Source of the DNA: Stratiolaelaps scimitus
Taxonomy: Eukaryota > Arthropoda > Arachnida > Mesostigmata > Laelapidae
Direction: 5' to 3'
NCBI GenBank assembly: GCA_019614645.1
Contig: JABWDB010000013.1
Location: 6,587,501 to 6,651,500 of the forward strand
Length of the DNA stretch: 64,000 bases
Shown here: positions 41,601 to 53,465 of the stretch, piece after piece
Numbering within the stretch: position 1 is the first letter of the stretch
Layout of the letters: every line of letters starts with the position of its first letter
The notes under the pieces: model-generated
Database searches by the model: none
What the model was told of the DNA's origin: nothing
What the model saw: the letters and a program-made list of their open reading frames with translations, nothing else
Translations under genes and position numbers: made by a program

Positions 41601-44600
41601 CTCTGCTGCTGCTGCTGCTGCTTTGTTCGGAAGTCGTCTCACTCAGACAAACAGACGTACGCCTCACACACAAATAGAGTGGGAGTGCCGCCACGCACTA
41701 CCCACACGCACGGTCATCTGGTCGAGTCCATCCAAGCAAACGCCGACAACAACGAGCGGACCAACGACGTGTTGGCGACCTGTGATTTACTGAAGAAGAA
41801 GGAGGAAGCTGCAAGGTCCACCTATGGGCGGCCACCCTCGCAGTGGCTGTGGGCATTCTGCTGCAGTAGCTCTCTTGCACCGGCGGTCGACATCCGGGTC
41901 CCGTCGGGGGGCTCCGCCGTGCTGGCGCAACCGACGTGGCCACTGCTGGCCAAGTCTGTCCGTAGGTACGTCGCCGACGGCGTCAGCTGCTTGGGCCGGC
42001 AGCAGCAGCAGCAGCAGCCCGCGCGGCAGGGGAAGATTTTCAGCGTTGTCGTCAGTCATTGCTTTCGTACGTTCCTCAACTACTGGCCACCATTTCGTTT
42101 ACCGGTCTGCATCGTTGTTGCGGCTAGCTGTCCGACCAAGCCGTAGCCGGGGCGTTGTTTCGCTGCCTCGTCTCTCTTAGTTCTCTTATATATGGTATCT
42201 CTCTCTCTCTCAGCAAGTGGCGACGGTGGCGGTGGTGGCATCCACCATACCCAGTGCTGGCACCGCCACCACCTGGCTAGCTGGACTCTCGGGCCCTTCC
42301 TTGTCTTGTCGGTCGGACGGACGGACGGTGAAACCGAAGTGAAACTGCGGAGAACGCAGGTAACAACAACAGCAGCAGCAATAGAAGCAACGGATAAAGG
42401 CGAGTAGTGGTGGCGGCAGCAGCCTGTCTCTGCTTGTCTGTGTTAGCCGGTGAAGCAATCCGCAGTGCGCCACTGCCGTTGCCGCCCGAGAGGTTTGTCA
42501 GTGGCGGCGATACGATAGACGTCAGAAGGGTAGGCCGGACAGGGGAGCTAGGAGTTAGATCACGGATAGGAAAGGGGAGGCGTAAAGAAGCGACGCGATA
42601 GTGCAAAATAAGTGCCGCCGCCGCCAACGCCAGCGCCGCCGTCCCTGTTGATGCGCTTTGGCGACCACCGCCGGCGAAGAGGAGGCTGGAACATCCACTC
42701 TACTTTCACGTTGATGTCAGCCGCTACTGCCACTCGTGAGCAATAGGGAGATAGGTAGGCCGCCTCTCTTTCCCGGTTGCAAGAGAGGAAAACCATCTTG
42801 ATAGGAGCAAACATGATATATATATCTTCACAGACACATAGCCAGAGACACAGTCTGACGAGTCGTCATGGGAACAATCGCAACAAAGTGTATACGTTAA
42901 TATTAGTGTAGATACTCTATGTATCCATGGGAAAACTTTGCCGGTCAGGGATAAGGCTGGCAAAGGCTGTGAGCAATATGATATGGGAAGGCATACGGTT
43001 GCTTTTCATACTTGGGGGTCTCCATTGGGATTTTACATTTCAAGTGTACGTTCACTCAGGACGGTCGGGTTCAGTCGTCGTTGTCGCGTAGCCCAGCTTT
43101 CAGGATACAACATTCTCTTGTTCGTTTTTCAAGGGCTAAAGCCTCTCCCTTCCAATACCTCCAGGAAATTGGCCAGTCCGTATCGTGTGTACTAAGGAAA
43201 ATTAATTAAGCTGAGGTGCCAACCATTAAAAGTGATCATACCTTATACCAAAAATGTGATAATTACCACATTACTGCTTCGAGTCGTTTACCTATCTCTT
43301 ACCTTGATGGTGGAGAAAGGTCGCGTAATTATTGCGAATGGGAGCGGACCGGCCGTTGAGTTCAATGGCACGCCGGTGCAGCTTTTCGGCCTCGTTGGTC
43401 CTTCCACGCTGCCCCTCGAGCTCGGCTAGCGATGAAGCCGCCTCAGCAAGTGACGCGTCCAATGCCAATGAGCGCTCCAGAAGTCCGCGCGCTACCTCGA
43501 CCTGTCCTCGCCGCCTGCCCGAGCAGATTTGGAGAAGAGTGAACCTTGATATTACTACTATTCTACGTTGCCCCTGGTGCGGACTCATTTTAGTGAGAAA
43601 ATGAGTTACCCTCCATATTGCCGTGCTGTTCGTCGTTGTGCCTCGTAGAATAATCTATTCATATTCCGTGAAGCACAACATATCAGTTTAAATTAGGCAC
43701 CTACCTGTAAAGCATTGCGAGATTATAATGAGCCCCAGCATGGTGTAGATTGATGTTGATCGCCTTGCGGAAATGTTTCTCTGCTTCGGCTGGTGACGGC
43801 GATGCAAGCACCGTGCCAAGGTTGTTATGCGCCGACGCGTGCGTAGGACACAGCCTGTGCCAGTAGGACAAGACAGACACGTACAGTTAGCATCTTGATG
43901 CATAGCCTACGAATGTAGACATTCGTAGGCGATTCGTTATATTTTTCACAACCGAACCCCATCCTAGATGTTCTTAACGTAAAAGAACTCGTTCCTACCG
44001 CTCGCCGTCACAGATGGCCACGTGGTGTCGGTACACCGGCCCCATTCAAGGCCGCGTTCGGTCGTGATTAGGAAATATCCATTATAATATTTACAAGCAA
44101 TACTATCATTCCTATTGCCTCACAGAGGCAATGTCTAGGATAAAAAATACGGTTATCCATTGGGAGTATCTGTTGTATGACAACAAAAATTCAGCAGCGT
44201 ATTGTCAACATTCAAAGCAACGTTTGCCTGAAAGAAAGGCAGACCCAAAACACGCGAGTCACGTACCACGTCGAACGTCACCAAGTAGCCATTGTCGTAA
44301 CGATTAGCGGTGTGTACTACTATTGCCTCTCTAAAGCAAGCATTAAATCTTTTATATCATCACCAAAAATGAACAGTTAGTACACTATTGTCAAAGGCCC
44401 TTTCGCCTGCTGATTCTTCGTAGGTCACCAATCACTCGCTACAATTAGCGCTGTTGTATATCAGTAATATAAAGAGTTCATCACTCGGCTAGCTAACACA
44501 CTAAGAGCAGACTCACACACTGTACACAACTTCGTCCACATTTTTTATGGCTGTAGAGCAAGCTTGCCAGCAACTTGACCAGCCTACTCAGCTATGGCTG

Positions 44601-47600
44601 CCCTCACTCGTGCAAAAACCGAACGAACGGCAGACGCTGAGGGGCTCCTCAAGTTTTTGAAGCACTAGCAGCAGTAGGTAGTAGCAGTAGAAGCAGTAGT
44701 TGTGGAGCAGAGGAGATCCAGGCAGGAATAAGGGCCAGAAGTCGTGGGCCAACAACTGCCAGCGCAGGTCTCTCCATCGACTCCATAAGTGGGCACGTTC
44801 CTCGACTCCCGTCTCTCTTCCGGGGCCATCTCCCGAACTCCGCCACCACGTCTCCCCCAGGCCCCGATTCACCTCAGCCCACTTGGCCGCTGCGGCCACT
44901 TCCATGTGCTGGTCCGAATCCTGCTCTGGCAGGTTGGTCCGACAGGCCACCCTCGAAAACTGGACAAGCTCTAGACCGAGGTGGAGGCGCACCGTCACAA
45001 GTAGCGCAGGATGTTGCAGGCTACCGGGTCGACTAACCGGCCAGCCGGCAGAGGCGGATCGAGCTAGGGCTTCTGGGGACCCCTTGTGACTTCGGGGCAA
45101 GGAAGGAAGGAGGTTAAGGCGAACAGGACCCAATGTTAGAGGGTTCCCCTTCGGCGAGAACGCAACGCTCGGCAAGCAGGGACGACCAGCACAGCCGAAC
45201 ACAGCGGAGCAGAGCAGAAGAAAGAGAGGAGAAAGAGAGCGTTGAAGGAAATTAAATCTGGAGATTTTCATGGCCGGCTGGCAGCTGGTCCGGTCAGACA
45301 CCCGCTTGGCAAACGCTACACCACGGACGGCCGAGAGCTCGTTGGAGGGTTGGAGGCGTTGTGCGGGGTCCAGGCGTTGCGAGGTCTCCGCGTTGCCACT
45401 CTCTTTCTCTCTCTCTGTCTTCTCTGAGCTTAGAAAGGTGCACGGGCCGCGTTTGCTACCTCCGACGACGGATTCTCCAACCACGGGTCCCTAGAGGCAT
45501 CCCGAGGTTGGTATTACAGAGACATTGTGCTCTAGCAGCTGGCTGACGACTTTTGTACGAGTCAATCCCCAAAACGATCCTCTGCAAAGAAACCTGACAT
45601 GCGATACAGGTGGGCATGTGGCCAAAAGCAAGGTTGCATTCATTTGAATAGCACCGAAATAATTTATGAAATTAGGACTGTGACGCGTATTCAACGATGG
45701 CATATTCAATTAGATGCCTAATTGATTCTAGCTCAGGGCTCCTTGGGTGATATTCGTTCCAGCTTTGTTTACGGGAAGAGTCGAGTAGCGCCGGTTCGTC
45801 CTTGGAGACGAGTGTTGCTATTTTGTGATGCGTTATGACGCGCTGTTAAAGTTAGAGTGTGAAGGGGATGGTGTGCATCGTTTCGTCTCGTTCTAACTCG
45901 TTTATATTGATTATGGTGGTCTAACGATGGCCATAGGCACATGGAATCGTTTTATAGAGATGCTTAACACGCGCCCCCACATTTCAGTGGCTGTGCGCGT
46001 GAGATCTATTATATAATATATAATCACTGAATTGCTCCATTGATGAACCGCTCCATTGTCGCATCGCTCCGTTAACGCATGTTTTTTGTCAGCAAAGTAT
46101 CGAAATAGTATTCGTATCGTGAGTAGTACGTCGCAACGACCTGGTACTGCTCACGATACGAATACTACCTAGGTTTTGGCTGCTTCTTCTTGAAACGCCT
46201 TCTTCAGCTTCTGGCTCAGATCGATATTCTCTAGGCGTGAAGCAAACGGGGACCCTGAATATTCAAGCGTCCTTTTCATGGTTCTTATATATGTTTCTAA
46301 TTTGTACTGAACCGTATAGGATGCACATGGGGTGATGACACCGAGAGAGGTAAATTTTAGGTTGCCGTAAGCTCAACTGAGTTCTGATGTATACTCATAT
46401 CAGTTGTGTGTTTATCATAGACACTCAATACTCACACCGCGATTCACAAGCCAGTCCCTCGCCTCACACATCTTGCTTCCTGGCAAATCAGATGAGATCA
46501 ATACGACGAGCTGCAGATGGCTGCTGCTGCTGCTGCAAGGGCGCTGCTCACGTCTGTTGCAGGTCCCCGCGTCGTGGGTTGCATGTGCCCATAAGCCACC
46601 CTTGCGAACCCGAACTGGCTGCGGCCGTCGAGCAATTTTTCTGACTCGACACCCCGACGGCATTCAGCTTTTGGCGCGAACGGAGGTTCCATTTGTGTAT
46701 ATATATATATATATATAATAGTAAGGTGGAGGGCGAACCTGGTCCGCTTCGCATTCTCACCCCCGTTGCCGTTTGGCGAAAATCGGGAGCAGGCGAACCT
46801 GAACCGAAACGAAACCCGGCAGAAGCTATGTGCGGTAAAAGCAAGGCAGAGCGGGTCATTTCGCTCTGGGCGGTTTCCGTCCTAAAGCGCCAAGCGCGGC
46901 AGCTGTGACAGCCGCGCATTGATGGTCGTGTCCCGCGTTTCCCCGGCGGTAGCCTCGGCAGAAGCCCGCCCGACTGACGGCAGCTCGCCACCAACGACGT
47001 TAACCTTCCCAGGAAATCTAAACACGAGCGGATATTAGATAAAACACAAGTGGCACGACCAGCACCGGTGCCGCTACGAGCAAGCCGCAGTAGCAGTGCA
47101 GTCAGCGGTAGTGTGGCAATGGAACGAACTAAAGGAGACGGGGTGCCACTGGTCGTACGAGGGCAAGGGCGGACAGCGTTGGCGGAACGGGAATGGGGGT
47201 CCGCGGTGCGCCGCGTCTGTGTTCGTTGGCCGACCCGCTGGCCGGCTTGGTTAAGGCCTGCTTGGTTCTCCTCGTTGCCTCCTTAGTCGCCGTCCACCCC
47301 TTTGCTCTGCGGCCAGAGGTTGTGCACATCAGGGAAAAGAAGTAGAATGCCCTTGCGACGGAAACCTGATAAAGAAGGAACTGATTTACTGAACCGGGCA
47401 GAGCGGGCAGCCGAGCGGCGGTCAGCCGGCCCCGGTGCCTCCGCGAGTGCCGCGGGTTCTCAGCGTGGCTAACGCCGCCAGCCAGCTATAGTATATAAGC
47501 TCGCTGTGAGATAGATCGAGAGAGAGAGAGAGAGAGAGAGAAAGAGCTGACCAGCTAGCTGCTACCAGGCCAACCCGAGTGTAGGCTGCGGCACCACCAC

Positions 47601-50600
47601 CAACGCGGGCATCAGGCCTCGGCACTCGCTCGCTTGGCCAGTGGCCGTTTCCGCTTATAAAGAGCACAAGAAGAACAGCGAGCTCCCTCGGGGCGGGGGG
47701 CGGAGGGCAGCGAGTACTACAGAGTCGCTTGAGGAGAGTTGCTAGCCGGGCTGGCTTCGGTTAGGTTGCGTTAGGTTAGGCGCGGTGCAATGCTATCAGT
47801 CCCGCCAGCTGCCAAGTATTCGACGCGGTTCGGAGACCGTGAGAAGGACGAGAAGCCCGAGCGGCCTCAGGCTGCCGGTAACATGAGGCGTTCGCAGGAC
47901 CGCCTTGAAGGGAATTGGCTTGAAGGGGGCATAAGAAAGGAAATGTTCACGACTCGCTTGGCTGTCCATAGTCTTGGGCTTCTAGTCTCTTATATAGTTC
48001 TACTGTGTTTTCCCCTGCCACCTCTTATACACGGCAGCAACTATAATAGACAGCTTCTGTCGGCTCGCTTCTCTAGCACGGACGAAGAAGTAAAGAGAGA
48101 GATTGTTGGCCGTCGACGGAGATTACACGAGAGATCTCAAAGTCAGTCAGTCTCCAGTTCGTCTTTGGCCGCCGGTGGCCGGATGTGCGTGTGTGTGTGG
48201 CAGTCGTAACAATCGTAACAGCTCTTGTCCGGCTCTTGTGCTCCGCGTGATACCCAGAGTGCACTTTACCCTGCCACTGGGATAATCAAAGTGCAACGGT
48301 ATACGACTTATAGAACCCATAGCATTTCGACATAATTATTTCATCTATTGCTATAGCAAGGTGTGACTCGAATACAAACTGCTCAAAGGACCAAAACGGC
48401 ATAGCTGTTCACAATATAGACCCCTATGTTCCTCGAGATATTATGCTGAACTCATATACTTGATGAGTGAACCTTTGACTGACTTTGAGAAACGGATTAA
48501 TTCACGCTGGTGAACCTACTCGAGAGCAATTTTGTAGTGACGCTCCGCGTGTGCACTTCGCCCGAGGTCCCGCTGAAGATTGGCGTAATTGTAATGCATC
48601 TTGCAGTTTGTCGGCATCTCCCGAACGCCGGACCTGCGAAGGACACACAAGAGGATCTCGTTTTTCACGACGTTCTTCCTATGACTTATGTCAAGATCAA
48701 GCTGCATCTATACCTAGAACAGCAACCCGTCATTGTAAGAACCTACCGCACGGTACAGAGTTATTGGTACGGATCCATAAAAGCAGTACTCACTCGAATA
48801 ACGTCTCGCGGGTCATCCACACGCGGTTTCGTCGCACAGTTCGTATCGCGCCCATAACGAGTAGAAGGAACAGCGCTGCCAGAACGATCTTTTGTCGACG
48901 ATTCCACGTGTTCCGACAACCACCGCCGCCTCCTTGCTGGTAAATCACTGAGTGGTGCTGGTGGACCGGAGAGGCGGACGCCGGCGTGACTATGGTCGGG
49001 TCCTGAAAGTGCAGCAACAAGCGTCGAAGCCCTTCGACGAACAGAAGGCAGAATCCCATGCTGGGAATGTACAGGATCCGTTCGGCCAGAACAAAGCCGA
49101 CTGTTACGAGCAGGTTGGACGCGGGTAGCCACGGCAAGATGGCCAGGGCAGCGCTCGTCAACAACAAAGGCCCTCCATCAGGACCTTCTCGATTATCAGC
49201 GCTCTCGTTGTCTCTGTCGTCTTCACTATGGCGCAGTTTTTCCACCGGGCCGCCACGATAGCTCGAACTGTTGTTGTTATTGTTGTGCTGTGTATGATGC
49301 ACGTCCGCCTGATCGGCAGTTTTGCTAGCAGCTGACAGCATGCTGACACCGCCAGACGCACACAAGAATAGCAAGCGGAAATTCTCGTGCACGGCCCGCC
49401 GTAGCAGCCGCAACAGAACAACGACCAGCGTCACTGTGCTCAAGTTGCGCACATCGAACAGCGAGTGAACCAGTGGCACTGATCCCATCTGCCAATCGTA
49501 GGATAGCACTCGCGGCCAGAGAAGCACGCCGGCGTTCATTGCGGCCAGGTATCCGTATGTCAGCGTCCTGAAACATAGCAACAAGCGCATTCTGGTAGTC
49601 GATTGCGATTAGCAATCAGGTTAACATCGTAAGGTGAACAGAACAGAATAGAGAAAGACACACGCACACATGAACAATCTTCGTATATGTTTATGACCAC
49701 TGACCCGAAGGGGGCCATACATAGCGGAACCCCACAATCCAGCACGGTACCCCCGCCCACCATCCGCGCCCTCGACAGCGCCTACGTAACGGGACGCGGA
49801 CATAACTTCGTGCGTATAACATATGGAAGGGTCTGTCTGGTCTGCGACCACACTTACTCACTTCCGCCCCTTCCCGATATTGTATCGTTGCTTCAAGCGA
49901 CGTTGCCGGTTCGACTCACCCCTCGCTCCCCGTATGAGAGTCGAGTCGCGGATCGGCTCTTGGCGATTGTAAATGCTCCGAGCAGACAGATCTCCAGGGC
50001 CCCACCGAGCGTATCGACATTGTTTCGTTGCTCGACGGCGGCGCTGCACTCGACCCGCGTATTGGTGTGGAACAGCCCGCCACGCTTGTGTTCAATGCAT
50101 CTTTTTCTCTTCCTCCTGCAGCGTCCTCCATTCCTGCTGCTAGCTGCTGCTCTTGTTGTTCCCGACCGTTGGCGTTGTTGTGTTGTAGCCGTATCCACTC
50201 CCTTATTTCCTTGCCCTCGTCCTTTCTTCTTGCTTCGTTTTCGATACTACTCTATACGTGAGTCCCCTCGCCATTTCCGAACGCCCGAATCGCCCTAAAA
50301 CCCCCAACGACTATTCCCGCCGCACCCACTAGCGCAAACGCTACCGCAGTTTCTTTCGCAACTTCTCGTTCACAATGGGTCTTTGTGCGTCTCTCTTTCC
50401 TTTGCTTAGCCAATCGACTCCGCGGAGCAACGACAGACCCGAATGACTGACACGTAGTAGTTCGCACATGGCCATGCACTTCTGCTACTACCACTACTAC
50501 TATTGCTACCACCAGTACAACGTATAACACATATACAAAGAATAGCTGGGACCCTGTCCGTGTGGCCTTCGCCACAGCACCTCAGTACTCAAGCGGTTGA

Positions 50601-53424
50601 AGTAACGGGACCCCGATGCAAAGATGCAGTCTCAGCCGCCAGAGGTATTTCGCACGGACGGTGACCCTTTTTTTCGCTTACAGCTGGCGCACCTGCTAAT
50701 ACCACCAAATGAGTGAGTCAATTCGGGGCTTGTGCACAGACTATTCCGCGTTGGCGGCCACGAGTGGATCGTCACCGTGGCAGCCTAGCCGTGTTGTTCT
50801 GTAACGGTTGACGCTCGGTCCGCTTGCGCGCGATACGAACGGTACTAGTCGGAGGGGTTGCGGCTGAACAGCGAGATTGGAACCCCGGACGACTCTTCGA
50901 TTCTGTGGAGCTGAGCTCTGAAAAGCTGAGGATGTCAAATCCTTGTTGTTGGTTTTCACCGCTGCTGTTTCTTCCGCAAATCCCGTCTGTATACAAGGAA
51001 TGGTCACAGCCCCACCGCCCTCTCATTTCCTAAAAGCCTCCGGCAATTGTTTTCTGCAGCTCCTTCATTCCCTGTGCAATTGTAGTACGGTTATACTGTT
51101 GACACGTTTTTGCAGGGAAAATGCCGTGCAAAATGTGAGAACAACAGAGAAATAGATAGACAGATGTCGTGCCAAGTCGGCTTCGTCTCCGTTCGCCTCT
51201 CGCTGTAGCAAGTCACTCGGTGTGTCGCGATTCCTTCCAGGCGTGGAACTTCATGGCACCTGCTGCTGCACCGCCTTTCTCGTCCGACACCAATCCGTAC
51301 TATTATATATTTCCCTTAATGGCAGCCCCACCGAGGGGGGCAGACCGCGCTCGATAACGCGACAAAGCCAAGAGCAGACCTACACTTGCTATAGAAGTGG
51401 AGGCAAGCTATATCATCCTCTGCACGAGCGAGAATGATAGAGCTAGCCACAACGAATATCCCTTATATTGTGCCTAGGGACTGCCGTAACTTGTGACTGA
51501 CGGTCGGAAGATCAAAAAGTAGGGGGTATACCAGAACAAAAACCTACATGGCGGCCTGACAGTGTATAAGTATCTATGTCGATCACGACCTGTGACTTGT
51601 GGTCGCTTTCGTTCAACCAACTCTATATAGAGCTATGCCAAATGTTTATATCTATATGCAAATACGCCGACTTTTGTATATCTATATAGAACGATCAGAG
51701 ATGCCTTCCGAGACTCAGCAAAGTTCTGGATCATTATCACAAAACATACGCGTGAAACTGAATGCATCATCCAATGGGAAGTAAAGCAGACACATAACGG
51801 TAGAACACAACTGACGTCGAATGCGGTCACCGTTTTCAACAGAACGACAACAACTGTGTAACGGCCGAAACCAAATTTATTCTCAATCTAGTTAAGCAAT
51901 TCCTGAGCAGTATTGGCACGACACGAGGGCAAACGACGTCCTACAACGAATTTGCCGAACTTAGCCGACGATGGTGAGTCATGATCATATGTTTCTTCTA
52001 TTTCTGTACAGTTATGCAACATACTGTGTCATCTCCAAGCTGCATCCACATCTACACCGGTGGGGCTTCGAACCGCGTCTTGTGCGCAACTCTTACAACG
52101 CGACTCGAGTGTTTATCCTTAGAGAAGCCAGCGGGCGTCCGCGGGGAAAATGTGCGCGCGAGCGATATCCACTATGGCGAACACTGCGGCGACAGCTGTT
52201 CGAATTGGTTGTAGTGCAGTGCAGAGCCGATCAGAGTATGTCACTCTGACACAACAGCAACCACCAACCAGCAGTAGGAGCAGTATTAGTCGCACCGCGG
52301 GTACATCAAAGTAGCTTCACGACTCGTTACGAATTCCGCTTGGCTTCCTCATACGATTTCCTCTATGCAATTTCCTCAATGGCGGCAGAGTCTACGATTG
52401 GTAGCGTGATACAGTGACTTCGCCGATATCAGCCTTGTCTGATGTCACAGCTTCCCGCCAGGGTTCGTCTGTGCAGCCGAGGCTCGCTGCCAGTTGGCGA
52501 TAGCAGATTCTCAATGCGCGAGGTTTGGTGTAGCCGCAGAACAGGGGGACATCGACCTTGAAGTATTACAAAAAAAAAAAAAAAAAAGGAAAACTGGCTC
52601 CGAAAAAAATACAAGATGTATGTATAGTATGTATGATGCCTCATCTGCAAGTTGCGTCCGCCCGTGCACAAAAATAGAGTAGGTCCGCAAATAGGATAGG
52701 GACCCTTCCTTCGCTCACTTCATTTCTCCTGTCCACACGGAGCCGAAAGCAATGAAGCCAACAAAATCGGACGTCGACAGAGGACGAGGAAGCCTCAGAG
52801 CCAGTTGTATCCTTTGCGCTGCATGGCCTGCCATGGTGTCCCCGTCCTGAATTTCTTCCTGTTCCTCAGTCCGCTGTCCAACTGTGGCCATGTATGCGAC
52901 CCTTCCTCGGTGTATACCACGCTCAATGCTGATTTCCAAGGCAAGGACTGACTACTAAAGTAGTCAGCTCCCCCTACGCCAGCAGCATAACCGGGTACAG
53001 CAAGAAGGCTAGTCCGAAGCAAGCGGCAACGAAAACTCTCACGACTCAATGCATTGCAACGTTCGAGGGCTAAGCTTATTCTAGTCTCTGCGAGGCCAGG
53101 TGGCGGTTGGCCCTGAGAGGCGGAGAAGTCTGCGAAGGTGGTGCCAATCCGAAAAGTGGAGCCGAGGCCACTGCTACGCATGAAGTCGGACAACCGCTGT
53201 ATCCTCTTGCTCTCACCAGTCCACCTTCTCTCCCTCTCTCTCCCTCCCGTACTTATACGACCTCTGCGTTTTACTCCCCTACAGCTCTCTGCCATCGGCA
53301 GAATTGTTTCGCCATTCGATAGGAGTCATGCGTCTAGCCTAGGTTGCTTGCGCGGTACTTTACGAACCTTAGACAGGCAAGACAAAGCAGGAGAAAAGAA
53401 GATGAACATACACACACAAATATA

Positions 53425-53465
<41 letters not shown>

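Larger units (their letters stand above)
36010..43302 (-). other. Tmtc1: Tmtc1 intron, 7.3 kb
   Basis: Holds family A copy 2 and family B copy 3 SINEs within 600 bp of each other, and a GC- and CAG-rich stretch at 41.3-42.7 kb with an open frame of 282 codons that has no recognisable domain. Nothing else was seen. Confidence 0.7.
43855..48519 (-). other. Tmtc1: Tmtc1 intron, 4.7 kb
   Basis: Contains the inverted repeats at 43905 and 46106 and GC-rich blocks at 44.6-45.5 and 46.7-47.9 kb. A TTAGG-like stretch (GGTTAGGTTGCGTTAGGTTAGG) occurs near 47759-47780. No coding exon was recognised. Confidence 0.7.

Noticed and set aside
41298..42146. 282-codon plus-strand frame as a gene
   Set aside because: The composition follows CTG/CAG runs and GC-rich DNA. 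No domain, no splice structure, and similar frames exist on the other strand.
47759..47780. Telomeric (TTAGG)n array
   Set aside because: Only three imperfect units. A similar short run occurs near 60185. Not a telomere or a significant interstitial array.
49687..50298. 203-codon plus-strand frame as a gene
   Set aside because: Intronic and GC-rich, with L/P/S-rich sequence and no recognised domain.
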